Assembly: GCA_036377675.1 (NCBI GenBank)
Contig: DASUXY010000034.1
Coordinates: 1 to 64,000, forward strand
Direction: 5' to 3'
From: DASUXY01 sp036377675
Lineage (GTDB): Bacteria > Bacillota > Bacilli > Bacillales > Amphibacillaceae
DNA: 64,000 nucleotides
Part shown: piece after piece, positions 8,718 to 18,719 of the stretch
Position numbering within the stretch: the stretch's first letter is position 1
Layout: every line of letters begins with the position of its first letter
The notes under the pieces: model-generated
What the model was told of the DNA's origin: nothing
The model's input: only the letters and a program-made list of their open reading frames with translations
Databases searched by the model: none
Program-made: the position numbers and the translations under genes

Positions 8718-8729
8718 CATAATCTTTTA

Positions 8730-10034
8730 TCAAGTTGTAATGATTTCATAAATTAATGGTGGTGTTTTTACCGGTTCTTGTGAAATCTCAAAGCTTTCAT
8801 ATAGTTTTTCTTCGATAGATGGAATGTCTTTTTTGTTCGTATGAATGGTTAATAGAGAGTCGCCTTTGGAGACAAAATCACCTACCTTTTTATGTAAAAC
8901 AATGCCGACAGATAAATCAATAGTCGAATCTTTCGTGAGACGTCCTGCCCCGAGCATTGATGCTGATTCACCAATCTGATCGGCTACGATATGAGCGATT
9001 GTTCCTGATTGTTTAGCAAGTAAATCAAGCCTGTAAGTTGCTTGAGGTAATAAATGTGGATGGTCTACGACGCGAGCATCTCCACCTTGTGCTTTGAGCA
9101 TGACTTTAAACTGTTTTAAAGCCAACCCATTTTGAAGATTTTCTCGTAATTTTTCTTTTGCTTGTTCGATATCGTCTGCTTGATCGGCGAGCACAACCAT
9201 TTGACTACCTAACGTTAAACAAAGTTCAGTTAAATCTTTTGGGCCTTTATTTTGTAGCGTAGCGATTGCTTCTTGAATTTCTAATGCGTTACCAATCGCA
9301 TAGCCTAAAGGTTGATTCATGTCAGAAATAACCGCCATCGTTTTTCGGCCGACTTGATTGCCAATCCGAACCATCGCATGAGCTAATTGCTCAGCATCAT
9401 GCAAATCTTTCATAAACGCTCCAGCTCCTGTTTTAACATCAAGGACGATTGCATCTGCTCCAGCTGCAATTTTTTTACTCATAATCGAACTGGCGATGAG
9501 CGGAATAGAGTTGACCGTTGCTGTTACATCCCGAAGACTATAAATCTTTTTATCTGCGGGCGTTAAATTGCCGGATTGTCCGATGACAGCAACTTTGTTT
9601 CGGTTGACGAGATCGATAAATTGTTCATTCGTGAGTTCGATGTGGAAACCCGGAACTGATTCCAATTTATCAATCGTTCCACCCGTATGACCAAGGCCAC
9701 GACCGCTCATTTTAGCAACCGGAACACCGAGAGAGGAGACGAGAGGTGCTAATATGAGCGTCGTCGTATCCCCCACTCCCCCTGTTGAATGCTTATCTAC
9801 TTTAATTCCTGAAATAGCGGAAAGATCAATCATATCGCCTGACTTGGCCATAGCCATCGTTAAAAATGATCGCTCTTTTTCGGTCATATCTTGAAAAAAA
9901 ATGGCCATTAATAAAGCACTTACTTGATAGTCAGGAATCGTACCATCCGTATAGCCTTGAACAAAAAATTGAATTTCCTCGCGAGAAAGTTCATAGCCAT
10001 CTCGCTTTTTTTCGATAATGTCATACATGCACAT
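8730..10034 (-). CDS. pdp: pyrimidine-nucleoside phosphorylase
   Basis: A 434-residue thymidine/pyrimidine nucleoside phosphorylase. It splits uridine, thymidine and deoxyuridine with phosphate to base plus (deoxy)ribose-1-phosphate. Seen: the family signature [16 protein letters not shown], the nucleotide region [12 protein letters not shown], and a C-terminal lipoyl-like beta domain. The ATG at 10034 is preferred because GAGG lies nine bases upstream and the length then equals the family norm. A GTG at 10049 overlapping the punA stop (GTGA) is an alternative. It is third in drm-punA-pdp. Confidence 0.93.
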   Translation of the reverse strand: MCMYDIIEKKRDGYELSREEIQFFVQGYTDGTIPDYQVSALLMAIFFQDMTEKERSFLTMAMAKSGDMIDLSAISGIKVDKHSTGGVGDTTTLILAPLVSSLGVPVAKMSGRGLGHTGGTIDKLESVPGFHIELTNEQFIDLVNRNKVAVIGQSGNLTPADKKIYSLRDVTATVNSIPLIASSIMSKKIAAGADAIVLDVKTGAGAFMKDLHDAEQLAHAMVRIGNQVGRKTMAVISDMNQPLGYAIGNALEIQEAIATLQNKGPKDLTELCLTLGSQMVVLADQADDIEQAKEKLRENLQNGLALKQFKVMLKAQGGDARVVDHPHLLPQATYRLDLLAKQSGTIAHIVADQIGESASMLGAGRLTKDSTIDLSVGIVLHKKVGDFVSKGDSLLTIHTNKKDIPSIEEKLYESFEISQEPVKTPPLIYEIITT

Positions 10035-10045
10035 ATGAATCATCC

Positions 10046-10879
10046 TCACTTCGTATGTTCTGGAAGTTGCGCGACAATCTTTTTAACAAAGTTTAAAAAG
10101 TCTTCTCTTACAGCCACCGTCGTTTCAATGACTTCTTCATGGGTGAGTGGTTGATCTAATATGCCAGCTGCCATATTAGAAATACATGAAATACCTAGCA
10201 CGCGTAAGCGAACATGGCGACTAACGATCACTTCAGGAACCGTTGACATGCCTACCGCGTCTCCTCCTATCGTGCGGAGCATGTTAATTTCTGCAGGCGT
10301 CTCATAGGTTGGACCTGTATTACCGACGTAGACCCCTTTTTTCACGTTTATATTCAATTGTTTAGCACATTGCTCGGCTAAGCAAATATACTCACGATCG
10401 TAAGCCTCAGTCATATCTGGAAAACGATCGCCTATATTACTGTCATTCGGTCCAATTAATGGATTTGTACCCATAAGATTAATATGATCTGTAATGATCA
10501 TTAAATCACCAGGATTGAACTGTTCGTTAATTCCTCCTGCAGCATTCGTAATGATCATCGTTTCAACGCCTAATTGTTTCATCACTCTAATCGGAAACGT
10601 TACTTCGCTCAGCGAATAACCTTCATAATAATGGAAGCGTCCTTTCATCGCAATGACTTGCTTTCCTGCTAACTGGCCAATGATGAGTTGCCCGGCATGC
10701 CCTGATACAGTTGATGTTGGAAAATGAGGAATATCCTCATATCGGATTGTGACACAGTTCTCAATATCATCACCTAATACACCTAATCCAGAACCTAAAA
10801 CGAAGCCAATTTTTGGTTGCTGATGCCCCATTTGTTTCCTAATAAATGCAGAGGCTTCCTTGATCATTTGTTTCATCAT
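10046..10879 (-). CDS. punA: purine-nucleoside phosphorylase (PunA/PupG type)
   Basis: A 277-residue trimeric-type phosphorylase for inosine and guanosine (deoxy)nucleosides. It carries the phosphate loop GSGLG near residue 30, the [13 protein letters not shown] segment and the TNAAGGIN motif typical of the low-molecular-mass family. It releases (deoxy)ribose-1-phosphate, which the upstream phosphopentomutase converts to the 5-phosphate. The start overlaps the drm stop by four bases (ATGA), indicating coupled translation. Confidence 0.94.
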   Translation of the reverse strand: MMKQMIKEASAFIRKQMGHQQPKIGFVLGSGLGVLGDDIENCVTIRYEDIPHFPTSTVSGHAGQLIIGQLAGKQVIAMKGRFHYYEGYSLSEVTFPIRVMKQLGVETMIITNAAGGINEQFNPGDLMIITDHINLMGTNPLIGPNDSNIGDRFPDMTEAYDREYICLAEQCAKQLNINVKKGVYVGNTGPTYETPAEINMLRTIGGDAVGMSTVPEVIVSRHVRLRVLGISCISNMAAGILDQPLTHEEVIETTVAVREDFLNFVKKIVAQLPEHTK

Positions 10880-12075
10880 TCCTCTCCCTTCCTTGTCGGT
10901 TGAATATCTTTCAAGAAACTTTCACCGAATTTAGGCAGCGATACACGAAAGTTCTCCGCTATCGTAGCACCAATATCAGCAAACGTTTTTCGTATCGGTA
11001 ATTTTTCACCTCTTCGAATAGACGGATCGTAAATGAGCAATGGGACATATTCGCGCGTATGATCCGTTCCATGGTGTACAGGATCGTTTCCGTGGTCTGC
11101 TGTTATCATTAATAAATCGTCTTCTTTTAAAGCGTTTAAAACTTCAGGAAGTCTTTCATCATAAGCTTCTAAAGCTTGTCCATAGCCTTTTGGGTTACGA
11201 CGATGTCCATATTTTGCATCAAAATCTACTAAGTTTACAAAGCTAATTCCTGTAAAATCTCGGGCTATCGATTCAACGAGTTTCGTCATTCCATCATCAT
11301 TGTCAACAGTTCGAATCGATTCAGTAATTCCTTCACCATCATATATATCAGAAATTTTCCCTAAAGCTATCACATCGTATCCTTCGTCTTTCAATTCATT
11401 CATAACTGTTCGCCCGAATGGTTTCAACGCATAGTCATGGCGATTGGCTGTTCGTTTTAGGGAACCAAGTTCGCCGACAAAGGGACGAGCAATTACTCGT
11501 CCTACTCTATATTTTTCATCGAGTGTAAGTTCTCTAGCAATTTCACATATTTGATAGAGCTCTTCTAAAGGAACAATATCTTCATGCGCTGCAATTTGTA
11601 AAACAGAGTCGGCAGATGTATAGACGATGAGGGCACCTGTTTCCATGTGCTCTTTCCCTAATTCCTCGATAATTTTCGTACCTGAGGCCGGAATGTTACC
11701 GATTATTTTTCGATTCGTTTTCTTCTCTAAAGCTTGAATTAGTTCAGATGGAAATCCATTAGGAAATATTTGAAAAGGCTGATCGATCTGTAACCCCATT
11801 ATTTCCCAATGTCCTGTCATCGTATCTTTTCCGTTTGAAGCTTCTGCCATTTTTGTATAATACGCTTGGGGTGTTTCCACTTTAGCAATTCCTTGAATCG
11901 GGCTAATGTTTCCTAAACCGAGTTTCTCCATATTCGGCATATGTAGGCCATTCCTGTACTCTGCAATATGCCCGAGTGTATGGGCGCCTTCGTCATTAAA
12001 TTTAGCAGCATCTGGTGCTGCACCAATTCCGACAGAATCCAATACGACTAAAAAAATACGGTTAAATGTTTTCAT
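10876..12075 (-). CDS. drm: phosphopentomutase
   Basis: A 399-residue alkaline-phosphatase-superfamily enzyme (also deoB) that interconverts (deoxy)ribose-1- and -5-phosphate. Metal-binding blocks are [12 protein letters not shown] at the start and ITADHGNDP near the C-terminus; the cap domain lies between. The ATG at 12075 has GAGGAGG upstream; a TTG one codon earlier is less likely. First gene of the nucleoside salvage operon and placed after xerD, as in B. subtilis. Confidence 0.95.
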   Translation of the reverse strand: MKTFNRIFLVVLDSVGIGAAPDAAKFNDEGAHTLGHIAEYRNGLHMPNMEKLGLGNISPIQGIAKVETPQAYYTKMAEASNGKDTMTGHWEIMGLQIDQPFQIFPNGFPSELIQALEKKTNRKIIGNIPASGTKIIEELGKEHMETGALIVYTSADSVLQIAAHEDIVPLEELYQICEIARELTLDEKYRVGRVIARPFVGELGSLKRTANRHDYALKPFGRTVMNELKDEGYDVIALGKISDIYDGEGITESIRTVDNDDGMTKLVESIARDFTGISFVNLVDFDAKYGHRRNPKGYGQALEAYDERLPEVLNALKEDDLLMITADHGNDPVHHGTDHTREYVPLLIYDPSIRRGEKLPIRKTFADIGATIAENFRVSLPKFGESFLKDIQPTRKGEE

Positions 12076-12219
12076 CAAGTACTACCTCCTCGTTGTATGG
12101 ATTATTTTTAACGAAAAACACATTCATGAACGAATGAACTCATTCTACTGTTCATCTATCAGAACCACATACTATGTTACAATGTGGTAAGATGTCAGAC
12201 AATGATTGATGGCAATTTA

Positions 12220-13113
12220 TTAAGCACGAGGGTGGTATGATTCATACATATCTTTTAATCTTGTACGGGTTACATGTGTATATATTTGTGTAGTAGATAT
12301 GTCTGCATGTCCTAACATTTCCTGGACAGCTCTTAAATCGGCACCATTTTCTAATAAATGCGTAGCGAAGGAATGCCGTAATGTATGTGGACTTATGTTT
12401 TTCGTAATATTAGCTTCTTTTGCGGTTGACTTTAATATTTTCCAAAAGCCTTGCCGTGATAATGGCTTTCCGTGCTGATTCAAAAATAAAACGCTTTCAC
12501 TTTTCCTTCGTTTCGTTAAAACGGGTCTTGCTTTTAATAAATATTGTTCCAAAGCTTTTTTGGCAGCGTTACCAAGCGGGACAATTCTTTCTTTACCACC
12601 TTTTCCAAAACAACGGACAAACCCCATCGTTAAATGAAGATCGTTCATCTGTAAGGAGATGAGCTCCGTGACGCGAAGCCCGGTTGCATAAATCAATTCT
12701 AACATCGCTTTGTTTCGGATCCGTAAAGGGGTGTTTGTTTGTATGTTAAGAAGTTTATCGATTTCTTTCATTGAGAGTACATCCGGTAATTTACGCTCTT
12801 TTTTCGGTGTTTCGATGTGGAGGCTTGCATCATGGTTGACGATGCTTTCACGAACTAAAAATTGATGAAATAATCGTATGGACGAGATCGATCGAGCAAT
12901 CGTCGCTGCGGATTTTCCATCTTCTTTTAAGGTGGATAAAAATTCAATGATATCGCTTCGATCAACGTCATCCCAAGCCTTTTTTTGGAGAACCTTTGCT
13001 ATATAACGGCAATAGTCCTTTAAGTCCCGATCATAAGCTTGAAGTGTGTTATCCGATAAACCACGTTCCACTTGTAAGTAATGAATAAAGTCTTTAATAG
13101 CAACTAGCAACAT
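12220..13113 (-). CDS. xerD: tyrosine recombinase XerD
   Basis: A 297-residue site-specific recombinase that, with XerC, resolves chromosome dimers at dif. It has an N-terminal SAM-like core-binding domain and a C-terminal catalytic domain with Arg in [19 protein letters not shown] (His and Arg), LGHADIS, and the nucleophile Tyr in TTQIYTHV. The chromosomal position beside yqzK and fur marks it as the housekeeping XerD (RipX) rather than a phage integrase. The ATG at 13113 follows AGGAGAG by eight bases. Confidence 0.95.
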   Translation of the reverse strand: MLLVAIKDFIHYLQVERGLSDNTLQAYDRDLKDYCRYIAKVLQKKAWDDVDRSDIIEFLSTLKEDGKSAATIARSISSIRLFHQFLVRESIVNHDASLHIETPKKERKLPDVLSMKEIDKLLNIQTNTPLRIRNKAMLELIYATGLRVTELISLQMNDLHLTMGFVRCFGKGGKERIVPLGNAAKKALEQYLLKARPVLTKRRKSESVLFLNQHGKPLSRQGFWKILKSTAKEANITKNISPHTLRHSFATHLLENGADLRAVQEMLGHADISTTQIYTHVTRTRLKDMYESYHPRA

Positions 13114-13118
13114 GTTTA

Positions 13119-13325
13119 TTACTCTCCTAACCAAAAAAATATGTTTAACCGATCCAGTAAACTTTGTTCACTATTAAATACTTTTACAGAAGGTCCCTCT
13201 GGTGGATCATAGCGATGATATTGTTCGTATTCCAAATGCATCATGCGTAAACCGAAATAAAATAGAAACGTGCAAGCAATGAAGATGACACAAACTTTTA
13301 TAGTATCCCAAATCATCCGGTTCAT
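13119..13325 (-). CDS. yqzK: YqzK-like DUF4227 membrane protein
   Basis: A 68-residue protein with one N-terminal membrane helix ([18 protein letters not shown]), then a charged tail containing [18 protein letters not shown], the core of the DUF4227 family. Its function is unknown. The ATG at 13325 is preceded by GGAAAGGAG. It ends five bases before xerD and is co-transcribed with it; the fur-yqzK-xerD order is conserved in Bacillus. Confidence 0.82.
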   Translation of the reverse strand: MNRMIWDTIKVCVIFIACTFLFYFGLRMMHLEYEQYHRYDPPEGPSVKVFNSEQSLLDRLNIFFWLGE

Positions 13326-13471
13326 CGAGCATATCTCCTTTCCAAAAACTACTATTAGTAACAGATATGCCAAAAATGAACGGGTTTATACATATAACTA
13401 TAAAACAAGTATCAAAACAGTCCTTTATGTATCATCATTACTTCTATCAATTGTCCATACAAAATAAATAA

Positions 13472-13497
13472 TGCCTTTCTTCCCGAGAAAAAAGGCA
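13472..13497 (-). terminator. intrinsic terminator after fur
   Basis: Minus-strand stem TGCCTTTTTTC / GAAGAAAGGCA with a short CGGG-type loop, followed by a T-rich stretch (ATTATTTATTTT). It lies 19 bases after the fur stop. Confidence 0.7.
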
Positions 13498-13515
13498 ATC
13501 ATACGTTACATTATT

Positions 13516-13971
13516 TTAAGTCGATTTAACAGCTGCTTGTTGACATTGTTTGCAAAGGCCATGAAAAGTTAATCGGTGATCTTTGACAAGGAATCCCCAT
13601 TCGCTTTCAACGATTTTCTCTACTTCCCCTAATAGATCATCAACGATTTCTTCCACAGATCCGCACTCTATACAAACGAGATGATGGTGGAAATGTTCTG
13701 CTCCTTCTTTTCGCAAATCATATCGGGAAACACCATCTCCAAAATTAATTTTATCAACGACTTCTAACTCCAATAACAATTCTAACGTTCGATATACGGT
13801 AGCTAAGCCTATCTCAGGTGCTTTTTCTTTAACGAGTAAATAAATCTCTTCTGCACTGAGATGATCCTCTTCACGTTCAAGAAGGACTTTAACAGTTGCT
13901 TCTCTTTGCGGGGTTAGCTTGTAGCTTTGTGCATGGAGCAATTTTTTTATCCGATCGATCCGATGTTCCAT
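13516..13971 (-). CDS. fur: ferric uptake regulator Fur
   Basis: A 151-residue metalloregulator. The winged helix covers residues about 10-85 (LTPQREATVKVL, LATVYRTLELL). The dimerisation/metal part has the His-rich HFHHHLVCIECG, then a second CxxC in CKQCQ. The two CxxC pairs are the structural zinc site; the His cluster is the sensing site. With Fe(II) it represses iron uptake genes. The synteny with xerD, spoIIM and nudF supports Fur rather than PerR or Zur. A PerR/Fur-box-like dyad lies about 80 bp upstream. Confidence 0.9.
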   Translation of the reverse strand: MEHRIDRIKKLLHAQSYKLTPQREATVKVLLEREEDHLSAEEIYLLVKEKAPEIGLATVYRTLELLLELEVVDKINFGDGVSRYDLRKEGAEHFHHHLVCIECGSVEEIVDDLLGEVEKIVESEWGFLVKDHRLTFHGLCKQCQQAAVKST

Positions 13972-14049
13972 GGCAGATTCCCTCCCTCATATCCCTTCTT
14001 ATTATATGCACTTCTAAAACGACTTGTCAAAATAAACTATTCTCATGAA

Positions 14050-14064
14050 TAATAATTATTATAT
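14050..14064. promoter_or_regulatory. PerR/Fur-box-like operator upstream of fur
   Basis: TAATAATTATTATAT matches the PerR box TTATAATnATTATAA at 12 of 14 defined positions and the Fur box TGATAATnATTATCA at 11 of 14. It lies 79 bases before the fur start. In B. subtilis fur is repressed by PerR. The AT-rich setting makes chance resemblance possible. Confidence 0.5.
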
Positions 14065-14098
14065 AACAACTGTTATCAAATGTAAAACAAATCGACAG

Positions 14099-14740
14099 CT
14101 AGTTTTTATAGAAAGAACGGATCAATGCTCCCATCGCTTCATTTGCTACAAATGCTTCTAAAAGTGCAGCTACAAAGGATAGGATTAGTAAAAATGAAAA
14201 AACAACAGCGTATTTTGTGAACGGCTCGAACACAGGTTGCGAAATTTTTCGCGAAAAAATTTTGCTCAATAACGTAAGCGAAAAAATCATCGATAAACTC
14301 CCAGCAACGATATAAATGGGAATAACAATCATATTTTGTGGAGCAATCGACAAAGAGGCTAACAATAACCCTTTTGTTCCGAGTTGATTCACTAAAAACC
14401 CGACTGAAAAACCGACAACTAATCCTTTCAAAAAAAGTAAAATCCATACGAATGGTAAGCCGATCACAGATAACCCCAAAATAAAAATAATAAATAAGTA
14501 TTTTGCATGATATAAAAAACTATTTTTTAAAATGATTCCTTTAGCGATTTGTTGCTTATCGCTTATGTCACCAAAAAACCTCTCTAAATAAAAGAACAAA
14601 TCTTGTTTTTGAACAAAGTTCATACTATTAACAATCATCGCTCCAAAAACGATACCTGTTAAAAACAAAATAATCATAAAAATATAAATCGTAGCATGTA
14701 CTCTTACATGCTCAATCGCTACGGTTCTTTTATGATACAT
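14099..14740 (-). CDS. spoIIM: stage II sporulation protein M
   Basis: A 213-residue polytopic membrane protein with about five helices, including TIYIFMIILFLTGIVFGAMI near the N-terminus. SpoIIM is the scaffold of the SpoIIDMP machine that thins septal peptidoglycan and drives engulfment of the forespore; it is a mother-cell (sigma-E) protein. GGAGG eight bases before the ATG at 14740 fixes the start. It sits between fur and the endoQ/nudF pair, as expected from Bacillus synteny. Confidence 0.9.
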   Translation of the reverse strand: MYHKRTVAIEHVRVHATIYIFMIILFLTGIVFGAMIVNSMNFVQKQDLFFYLERFFGDISDKQQIAKGIILKNSFLYHAKYLFIIFILGLSVIGLPFVWILLFLKGLVVGFSVGFLVNQLGTKGLLLASLSIAPQNMIVIPIYIVAGSLSMIFSLTLLSKIFSRKISQPVFEPFTKYAVVFSFLLILSFVAALLEAFVANEAMGALIRSFYKN

Positions 14741-14875
14741 GTGGAATCCTCCATTCAAAAGACATTTTAAGCCTCTACTAAAAACTATGAAGGATTCCTG
14801 GCAATCATACCAAATATCTACTTTTTTTATTTGATGTAATAGAAAACAATTAAAAGGCGTATAGATGGGGATGAA

Positions 14876-16051
14876 TCACGGTGGGGGAATTATTTTTCCA
14901 TACGTTCCGCCTCCACCTGCTTCAATAGATAGCTTCCCTGCTCGCATGTCGACAATCATCGTTGCTAATGATTCTGATATGACTTCAGTTAATTCAGCGT
15001 AAGTTGCTCGGTGGATGACATACATTTCTGTTGCAAACGCATCCAGTAATTTTTCTAGCGTTTTCGGACCGAGCATCGGTAAATATTCTAAAGGGACTTG
15101 ATATAAATAAGGTGGGCGTTTTGTTTTCCGTGTTTCTGTATTTTTTAACTCTTGAATCCGATCGACAACGCCTTTAACTATTTTTGTTGAATGACAGGCC
15201 GAACATGTTTCAGCGTCGGAAGAAAGTTTTTTTAAACAATGATTACAAACTGTTGTATAGTACTTTCCAAGCTTAGGATTCATTCCGAAGTTCTTCGCTA
15301 CTTTTCTTCCGTTCATCTGATGAAGAGCCCAATAAAACTCTTTAAATGTAGGTTCTTTCATCTTTAATTTTTGATATTCACGGGCGATTTTACCGAGCGA
15401 ATGGGCATCTGAATTCGTTACAAACGTATAAGCATGTAATTCTTTAATTTGGTCAGCCATAGGCGTATCTGAGCTTAATCCTAATTCAATCCCATCGATT
15501 AAATTCGCATCGAATACTTCTGTTAATGATCGCTTCACTCCTTTTCCATAGAGGCTTTTAAACGGGGTGAATACATGAGCAGGAATGAAAATCCCACATA
15601 ATTGTTTGACCTTATATTGCAGCTCTTTTGCTGTTCCATAGTAGCGTTGAGAACTTAAGGTAATATTTTTCATTCGTGTCGTTAACCACTCCGAAAATTG
15701 TTGCATCGCCTGCAAGGAGGGAAAATAGCAGAGGACATGAATCGGGCCATGACAATACTCATCGTATACTTCAATTTCGGATCCTAATAGTAATGTGACA
15801 TGCTCAAACTGAATACCACCATCCGCTAACTCATACGCTTGATTTTTATCGATTAATTGTTTAATTTCTTGTTGAACGGAAGGAACATGACAATCAATCA
15901 CACCAATGAGATCCAACCCTTTCTGACGACTTGACACTTTTAAAACATTCGTTAATGTCAAGTTTTTCGCACCGGTAATTTTTACTGGTTTACCATCCAT
16001 ATCTCTTCCGATATGAATGTGCAAATCGCAAACATATGAACGAAGTGTCAT
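14876..16051 (-). CDS. endonuclease Q (PHP-domain DNA repair nuclease)
   Basis: A 391-residue protein with three visible parts. The N-terminal PHP phosphoesterase domain has metal ligands in CDLHIHIGRD, IDCH and TNSDAHSLG. A four-cysteine zinc finger (CNHCLKKL...CSACHS) lies near residues 268-288. A C-terminal helix-hairpin-helix-like region contains LPMLGPKTLEKLL. This is the EndoQ layout, described in archaea and some Bacillus, which nicks 5' to deaminated bases such as deoxyuridine and hypoxanthine. The start overlaps the nudF stop by four bases (ATGA), so the two are co-translated. The Gly/Pro-rich end (EAGGGGTYGKIIPPP) is also typical. Confidence 0.85.
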   Translation of the reverse strand: MTLRSYVCDLHIHIGRDMDGKPVKITGAKNLTLTNVLKVSSRQKGLDLIGVIDCHVPSVQQEIKQLIDKNQAYELADGGIQFEHVTLLLGSEIEVYDEYCHGPIHVLCYFPSLQAMQQFSEWLTTRMKNITLSSQRYYGTAKELQYKVKQLCGIFIPAHVFTPFKSLYGKGVKRSLTEVFDANLIDGIELGLSSDTPMADQIKELHAYTFVTNSDAHSLGKIAREYQKLKMKEPTFKEFYWALHQMNGRKVAKNFGMNPKLGKYYTTVCNHCLKKLSSDAETCSACHSTKIVKGVVDRIQELKNTETRKTKRPPYLYQVPLEYLPMLGPKTLEKLLDAFATEMYVIHRATYAELTEVISESLATMIVDMRAGKLSIEAGGGGTYGKIIPPP

Positions 16052-16596
16052 TTCTTCAACTCCAGCATTTCTAAATACAAAATCGCATAATTTGTTTTCG
16101 CATCATCTATCCGTTCATCAATGACACATTGTTTCGCTTCTTCTAACGTCAGCTCCACTACTTCCACAAATTCATCGTCATCACCTGCAACTGGAGTGTC
16201 TAATTTCTTCAGCTCATCTGTCATATAAATATACATTTTTTCATCCGCAAATCCAGGTGATGTATAAAATGAACTGACGAGTGAAAGCTTCTCGGCTGTA
16301 TAACCTGTCTCCTCTTCTAATTCACGAATCGCTGTCATTTCTGGCTGTTCACCTTTCTCTAATTTCCCTGCTGGAATTTCGACGATTGACTTTTCTAATG
16401 GTTTACGATATTGTTCTACACAAACGATCTTTTGATCATTCGTAATGGCGATTACAGCAACTGCTCCCGGATGTTTAATGATCTCCCGCTTCGATGTCTT
16501 TCCGTTCGGTAAGGTGACATCATCTACTTGCAAATGGACGACTTTTCCTTCAAATATTTGTTCGGTTCGGATTGTTTTTTCTTCGAATTTTTTCAT
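16048..16596 (-). CDS. nudF: ADP-ribose pyrophosphatase (Nudix)
   Basis: A 182-residue Nudix hydrolase. The Nudix box runs over GKLEKGEQPEMTAIRELEEE with the REx2EE core followed by TGY. It hydrolyses ADP-ribose to AMP and ribose-5-phosphate. Homologous to B. subtilis YqkG/NudF in sequence and place. It is the first gene of a two-gene unit with endoQ. GGGAG stands about 12 bases before the ATG. Confidence 0.9.
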   Translation of the reverse strand: MKKFEEKTIRTEQIFEGKVVHLQVDDVTLPNGKTSKREIIKHPGAVAVIAITNDQKIVCVEQYRKPLEKSIVEIPAGKLEKGEQPEMTAIRELEEETGYTAEKLSLVSSFYTSPGFADEKMYIYMTDELKKLDTPVAGDDDEFVEVVELTLEEAKQCVIDERIDDAKTNYAILYLEMLELKK

Positions 16597-16721
16597 CGAT
16601 AACTACACTCCCTTTTATATAGTTTAACAAAATTTCTATCGTGTGAAATAAAAGTAATCAAGGAGGTCGATTTAACGGTACAATTTGCTAAGGGATCATC
16701 AGTCTTCATGTCGTTTTCATA

Positions 16722-17996
16722 TTATTCGGCATAATGCCCACCGACGAGTTGTATCCGTTTACGAGCTGTTCCCGCGGAAGTATAGGAAACGGCACGGAGC
16801 AAAGCGTCTTGTCCATGCTTTTTACGGACAGCATCCATCACGTAACCGAGCTTTCTTTCCCGCGTCCGATCTTCTGTAAATAAATCGAGTTGAACAGAGT
16901 CATCCGCACACACATTGTCTAAAGAAACGGAAATTTTTCGAACCGCTTTATGTGCGTAAAATTTACGAAATAAGTACATACAGGCACGATACACTTCCAT
17001 TGTAATATTTGTCGGTGTGTCAATCGTTAGCGAACGGTAGAAACCTCCGCCTCCTTCCTCTTTACTATAACCAATTCCGAGATGAATCGTGCGTCCTGCT
17101 TGACGCTTCTCTCGTGCTCGTTTAGCAACTTCTTCACACATTTCCAATATAACGTAAGCAACATCTTGTGGATCGTTATAATCACGTAGTAAAATTTGAC
17201 TTTTACCGTAGCTCGTCTGTCCTTGTAAAATCGGCGAACCTAATTGTGAAAGATCAATTCCATTCGCATGATAGTAGAGCTGATTTCCGATAATGCCAAA
17301 TGCTTTTTCCAGCTGCTTTAATGAATAGTTAGCCAGATGTCCAACGGTGGAAATTCCCATCCGATGTAAACGTTTTTCTAATCGTGGACCAATTCCCCAC
17401 ATGCGCGATAACGGGGTAACCGACCACAACTTTTTCGGAATATCTGCATACGTCCAGTGAGCAATTCCACATTTTTTCGCTTCCAAATCGAGACAAAGTT
17501 TAGCCATTAACATATTCGGTCCAATGCCGATCGACGCCGTTAAACCGAACGTATCTTTTAACTCATCGCGAATCCGTATCGCAACTTCTTCAGCACTCCC
17601 CCACAGTTTTTCTGTACCATCTACTTCCAAAAAACTTTCATCAATACTGTATGTATGAATGGCCTCCTTCGGTACATATTTGTTAAATAGACGTGTAATT
17701 TCCGTGGAAACTTGCAAATATAAATTCATTTGTGCAGAGACGACCACAATATTTTCATCTGAAGGTATTTCAAATAAGCGGCTTCCTGTTCGGATCCGAT
17801 AGTCGCGCTTTAAGGCTGGAGTTGCAGCGAGTACGACGCTCCCTTGCCGATTTGTATCTGCAACGACCGCTACATGTGCGGTTAATGGATCTAATCCTTG
17901 CATAAGTGCCGCACAACTCGCATAAAAGCTTTTCATATCGATACATAAAATATTCCGCTCATTAAATGCCGTATAATCGATTGGAGGATTCATCAT
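16722..17996 (-). CDS. polY2: Y-family DNA polymerase PolY2 (UvrX/YqjW type)
   Basis: A 424-residue translesion polymerase. Catalytic acidic motifs are CIDMKSFYASC near residue 19 and YSIDESFLEVDG near 115; the thumb has helix-hairpin-helix elements (WGIGPRLEKRLHRMGI). The little finger follows, then a beta-clamp-binding peptide QLDLF near the C-terminus. It groups with UvrX/ImpB-type enzymes rather than DinB; a DinB is also present at 24.2-25.4 kb. AAAAGGAG precedes the start, and a LexA box lies at 18031-18044, implying damage induction. Confidence 0.92.
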   Translation of the reverse strand: MMNPPIDYTAFNERNILCIDMKSFYASCAALMQGLDPLTAHVAVVADTNRQGSVVLAATPALKRDYRIRTGSRLFEIPSDENIVVVSAQMNLYLQVSTEITRLFNKYVPKEAIHTYSIDESFLEVDGTEKLWGSAEEVAIRIRDELKDTFGLTASIGIGPNMLMAKLCLDLEAKKCGIAHWTYADIPKKLWSVTPLSRMWGIGPRLEKRLHRMGISTVGHLANYSLKQLEKAFGIIGNQLYYHANGIDLSQLGSPILQGQTSYGKSQILLRDYNDPQDVAYVILEMCEEVAKRAREKRQAGRTIHLGIGYSKEEGGGGFYRSLTIDTPTNITMEVYRACMYLFRKFYAHKAVRKISVSLDNVCADDSVQLDLFTEDRTRERKLGYVMDAVRKKHGQDALLRAVSYTSAGTARKRIQLVGGHYAE

Positions 17997-18030
17997 ATCA
18001 ACTCCTTTTCGGTCTTAATTATATGATATG

Positions 18031-18044
18031 CGAATGTACGTTCC
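18031..18044. promoter_or_regulatory. LexA (SOS) box upstream of polY2
   Basis: CGAATGTACGTTCC matches the Gram-positive SOS box CGAACnnnnGTTCG at all but two positions and is a near dyad. It lies 35 bases before the polY2 start codon, where a repressor would block transcription. Confidence 0.75.
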
Positions 18045-18233
18045 TGTATCAAGGTTATTTTTTTCCAGTTCAAAGAGAACAACAAATGAAAAACGGAGTG
18101 GGAATTACGTAAATATTTGCGGAGTAAAGATTTATGAAAAAGTTGGATAAGCTTAACTGAACCATAAACTAGGAACTAACACAAACACATCACCATCTTT
18201 TTTGCATAAACTATTACGAGGAGGCGCCGTTTC

Positions 18234-18566
18234 ATGTATATAAATAATAGAAATAACCGACAACGATCCAGCGATGAAGTACCTCCGAAATCAATTGCGA
18301 AATTTTCTATGCAAGATTTATTGAAGGGGAAAAATTTAGAGCTTGTCGCAGCATCTTTATTATTATCAGGGAAACTTAAAGTCGATTCTGTTGAACTGTT
18401 CCGAATGAGTCCTGTCGTGAATGTGACTTTAATAGGAAAATACGTAACACGTGAAACTGACAAAACGAACGCCTCAGCAGATTTTCTTGAAGAAAATGGG
18501 GATCTAACACTGGATGAAGTTTTTGATGCCTTTCAAAAAAGAATGCAGAAGGGAGATTCATCATGA
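18234..18566 (+). CDS. protein of unknown function, 110 aa
   Basis: I do not recognise this protein. It is 110 residues, soluble and without cysteine. A basic, Asn/Arg-rich head (MYINNRNNRQRSSD) is followed by a mixed helical core with KGKNLELVAASLLLSGKLKVD, a strand-like VVNVTLIGKYV, and an acidic end (FLEENGDLTLDEVFDAFQKR). GAGGAGG lies nine bases before the ATG. It overlaps the next gene, a single-helix membrane peptide, by ATGA, so the two form one translationally coupled unit on the plus strand against the local trend. The setting among sporulation genes suggests, but does not show, a spore role. Confidence 0.75.
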   Translation: MYINNRNNRQRSSDEVPPKSIAKFSMQDLLKGKNLELVAASLLLSGKLKVDSVELFRMSPVVNVTLIGKYVTRETDKTNASADFLEENGDLTLDEVFDAFQKRMQKGDSS

Positions 18567-18718
18567 ATCATTTAGTAGCAAATACTGGCGAAAGCATCAC
18601 TGAAAGTAGTAAAAGTTTTGATGGGATTGGGTTTTCAGGAGGTATTGTCCTCGTCGTATTACTATTTTTATTAATTTTTGGATCCATTGACATCGAAGAT
18701 TTAACGAATGCACCATAA
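18563..18718 (+). CDS. 51-aa single-helix membrane peptide
   Basis: A 51-residue product with a polar head (NTGESITESSKSF), then GGIVLVVLLFLLIFGSI as one membrane helix and an acidic tail (DIEDLTNAP). The hydrophobic stretch resembles that of YjcZ-like small sporulation proteins, though no family was recognised with certainty. The ATG overlaps the stop of the 110-aa gene (ATGA), with GGGAG eight bases upstream. A strong stem-loop follows the stop within two bases. The pair may place the upstream soluble protein at a membrane; that is inference. Confidence 0.7.
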   Translation: MNHLVANTGESITESSKSFDGIGFSGGIVLVVLLFLLIFGSIDIEDLTNAP

Positions 18719-18719
18719 A

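Noticed and set aside
14139..14447. Second minus-strand frame of about 100 codons inside spoIIM
   Set aside because: It is a shadow of spoIIM in another frame; composition is Cys/Phe-rich nonsense and there is no ribosome binding site.
16663..16724. Plus-strand AAGGAGG followed by a short open frame between nudF and polY2 (mciZ position in B. subtilis)
   Set aside because: No ATG, GTG or TTG start lies at proper spacing, and the codons do not resemble MciZ.
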